Assembly: GCA_902834965.1 (NCBI GenBank)
Contig: CADFKY010000047.1
Location: forward strand, 1-7,410
Reading direction: 5' to 3'
DNA: 7,410 nt
Origin: Veillonellaceae bacterium
GTDB taxonomy: Bacteria > Bacillota_C > Negativicutes > Veillonellales > Veillonellaceae
Shown: piece by piece, positions 6,021-7,410 of the stretch
How the letters are laid out: each line of letters starts with the position of its first letter
Numbering within the stretch: position 1 is the stretch's first letter
Notes under the pieces: generated by a model
The model's database searches: none
What the model saw: the letters and a program-made list of their open reading frames with translations, nothing else
What the model was told of the DNA's origin: nothing
Made by a program: the position numbers and the translations under genes

Positions 6021-7410
6021 ATGCAACACGACAGTCGCAATATTAGTATGCTTATGGATTTTTATGAGATGACCATGGCACACGGCTATTTTACGCAACA
6101 TGAAAACACGGATCGCGTCGCGTTTGATGTATTCTTCAGACGCAATCCAGACAAGGGTGGCTTTGCCATTTTTGGTGGTCTTGAACAAATCGTTGAGTAC
6201 ATTTTGAATCTACACTTTGATGAACGTGATATTGATTTTTTACGGGCTCAAGGTATCTTTAGTGAGGAGTTTTTAAACTATCTAAAAGATTTCTCATTCA
6301 CTGGTGATGTATATGCATTCCCAGAGGGTTCGATTATTTATCCCAATGAACCGGTTATTACTATCGTAGCACCTCTCATAGATGCACAAATCGTAGAAAC
6401 TGCAGTGCTAACTATGATGAATCATCAGTCCCTTATCGCTACTAAGGCCAATCGTATCGTTCGTGCCGCAGATGGTCGTATTGTAGCCGATTTTGGCGCA
6501 CGTCGAGCTCACAATGTGGATGCCGCTGTATATGGTGCGAGAGCAGCCTATATCGGTGGGGTGCAGTCTACGGCAACTGTTTTAGCAGGCCAACAATTTG
6601 GCATCCCTGTGAGTGGTACTATGGCTCATAGTTGGGTTATGTATCATGATTCAGAATACGAAGCTTTTAAAGCTTACGCTGAAGTCTATCCAGATGGAGC
6701 TGTATTCCTCGTTGATACCTATGATGTTCTAAACTCTGGTGTACCTAATGCAATTAAAGTAGCTAAAGATGTATTAGAACCTATGGGAAAACGTTTAAAA
6801 GGGATTCGCCTTGATTCTGGTGACCTGGCGTACTTAGCTAAAAAAGCACGCCGCATGCTTGATAAAGCAGGCTTAGAAGATTGTAAAATTATGGCTTCCA
6901 ACAGCCTTGATGAATATACGATTACATCCTTGTTAATCCAAGGCGGGCCTATCGATATCTTCGGGGTAGGTGAAAGACTGATTACCTCTAAGAGCGATCC
7001 TGTATTTGGTGCAGTTTACAAGATTGCTGGGGTTGAAAAAAATGGCGTATGGGAGCCTCGTATTAAGATTTCCGAATCTGTTGAAAAGATTACGAACCCA
7101 GGCTTTAAAAAGGTGTACCGCGTGTACAATGAGAAAGGTCGTGCCATTGCAGATTTATTAACATTGTTAGAAGAGGTACCAGATACAACCGAACCATATC
7201 GTTATATTGATCCAGAACAACCGTGGCGTGAATTGTACTTTGAAAACTGTACTTTCAAAGAAATGAAACAACTCATTATTAAGGATGGAAAATTACTAGT
7301 AGAATTACCAACCTTAGATGAGCTTCGTCAATATGTTAAAGACCAATTAGAAACTGAAATTTGGCCTGAAGAACAACGTTTTGAAAATCCACATCGTCAT
7401 TACCTTGATA
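6021..7410 (+). CDS. pncB: Nicotinate phosphoribosyltransferase (3' truncated by window edge)
   Basis: PncB makes nicotinate mononucleotide from nicotinate and PRPP, with ATP hydrolysis, in the Preiss-Handler NAD salvage pathway in the cytoplasm. The frame opens at ATG 6021, just after an in-frame TAG at 6003, and runs off the window; 463 codons are visible of the roughly 480-490 usual, so only a short C-terminal piece is missing. Family motifs are present in order: the N-terminal DFYEMTMAHGYF (13-24), VFFRRNP (37-43), ADFGARRAHN (156-165), GTMAHSWVM (199-207) with His203 as the expected phosphorylated catalytic histidine, the phosphoribosyl-binding GIRLDSGDL (261-269), and IFGVGERL. GGTGA lies about 5 bases before the ATG and AAGG about 11 before, a modest ribosome site. 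Internal ATGs at 6048 and 6054 would remove the first conserved residues only in part, so the start is fairly but not fully certain. Confidence 0.96.
   Translation, partial: MQHDSRNISMLMDFYEMTMAHGYFTQHENTDRVAFDVFFRRNPDKGGFAIFGGLEQIVEYILNLHFDERDIDFLRAQGIFSEEFLNYLKDFSFTGDVYAFPEGSIIYPNEPVITIVAPLIDAQIVETAVLTMMNHQSLIATKANRIVRAADGRIVADFGARRAHNVDAAVYGARAAYIGGVQSTATVLAGQQFGIPVSGTMAHSWVMYHDSEYEAFKAYAEVYPDGAVFLVDTYDVLNSGVPNAIKVAKDVLEPMGKRLKGIRLDSGDLAYLAKKARRMLDKAGLEDCKIMASNSLDEYTITSLLIQGGPIDIFGVGERLITSKSDPVFGAVYKIAGVEKNGVWEPRIKISESVEKITNPGFKKVYRVYNEKGRAIADLLTLLEEVPDTTEPYRYIDPEQPWRELYFENCTFKEMKQLIIKDGKLLVELPTLDELRQYVKDQLETEIWPEEQRFENPHRHYLD

Noticed and set aside
5967..6188. 73-codon frame on the - strand
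   Set aside because: It lies antisense to the start of pncB, whose protein motifs leave no doubt about the coding strand.
1..7410. Mobile element, CRISPR array or prophage content
   Set aside because: No transposase, integrase, phage protein, regularly spaced repeats or terminal inverted repeats with target duplications were seen.

Overview
The window looks like chromosomal DNA of a low-GC Firmicute-type anaerobe. Codon use, strong AGGAGG-type ribosome binding sites, AT-rich intergenic DNA and the gene families present fit the Negativicutes, and Veillonella is my best guess. That is an inference from general resemblance; no rRNA or marker gene is present. There are six protein genes, two cut by the window edges. 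I see no tRNA, rRNA, CRISPR array, insertion sequence or phage gene.

Layout. (1) Positions 1-474, + strand: the 3' part of bioY, the substrate-binding membrane subunit of a biotin ECF transporter. (2) Positions 533-561: a strong hairpin with a T-run that separates bioY from the convergent operon. (3) Positions 3832 down to 614, - strand: a compact three-gene operon. In order of transcription it holds a CobW/COG0523-type GTPase with a CICC metal motif, a fusion protein (a second GTPase-like domain joined to a UPF0718/ArsP-type permease), and a YcgQ/TIGR03943-type membrane protein. The first two genes overlap by ATGA and the third follows after 52 bases. (4) Positions 3833-4258: a non-coding stretch with a tandem-repeat promoter/operator candidate next to the operon and, at its far end, the long terminator of the next gene. 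(5) Positions 5707 down to 4259, - strand: pepD, an M20C aminoacyl-histidine dipeptidase. (6) Positions 5708-6020: an AT-rich divergent intergenic region with two inverted repeats. (7) Position 6021 to the end, + strand: pncB, nicotinate phosphoribosyltransferase, open at its 3' end.

The part most worth attention is the three-gene operon. UPF0718 permease plus YcgQ-type partner is a known pairing in Bacillus and relatives. Here it is preceded by a CobW-family GTPase, and a second, altered copy of the GTPase domain is fused to the N-terminus of the permease. The two GTPase domains begin almost identically (MIPIVIISGFLGSGKTT and MIPVYIVTGFIGSGKST). Both keep Walker A, but only the free protein keeps CICC. 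My reading is a GTP-dependent metal or metalloid transport/trafficking module, in which the free metallochaperone may pair with the membrane-tethered domain. The substrate cannot be told from the sequence. The operon's promoter region carries two imperfect tandem copies of a 23-25 base unit that look like regulator binding sites. bioY, pepD and pncB are ordinary housekeeping or salvage genes with no evident link to the operon.
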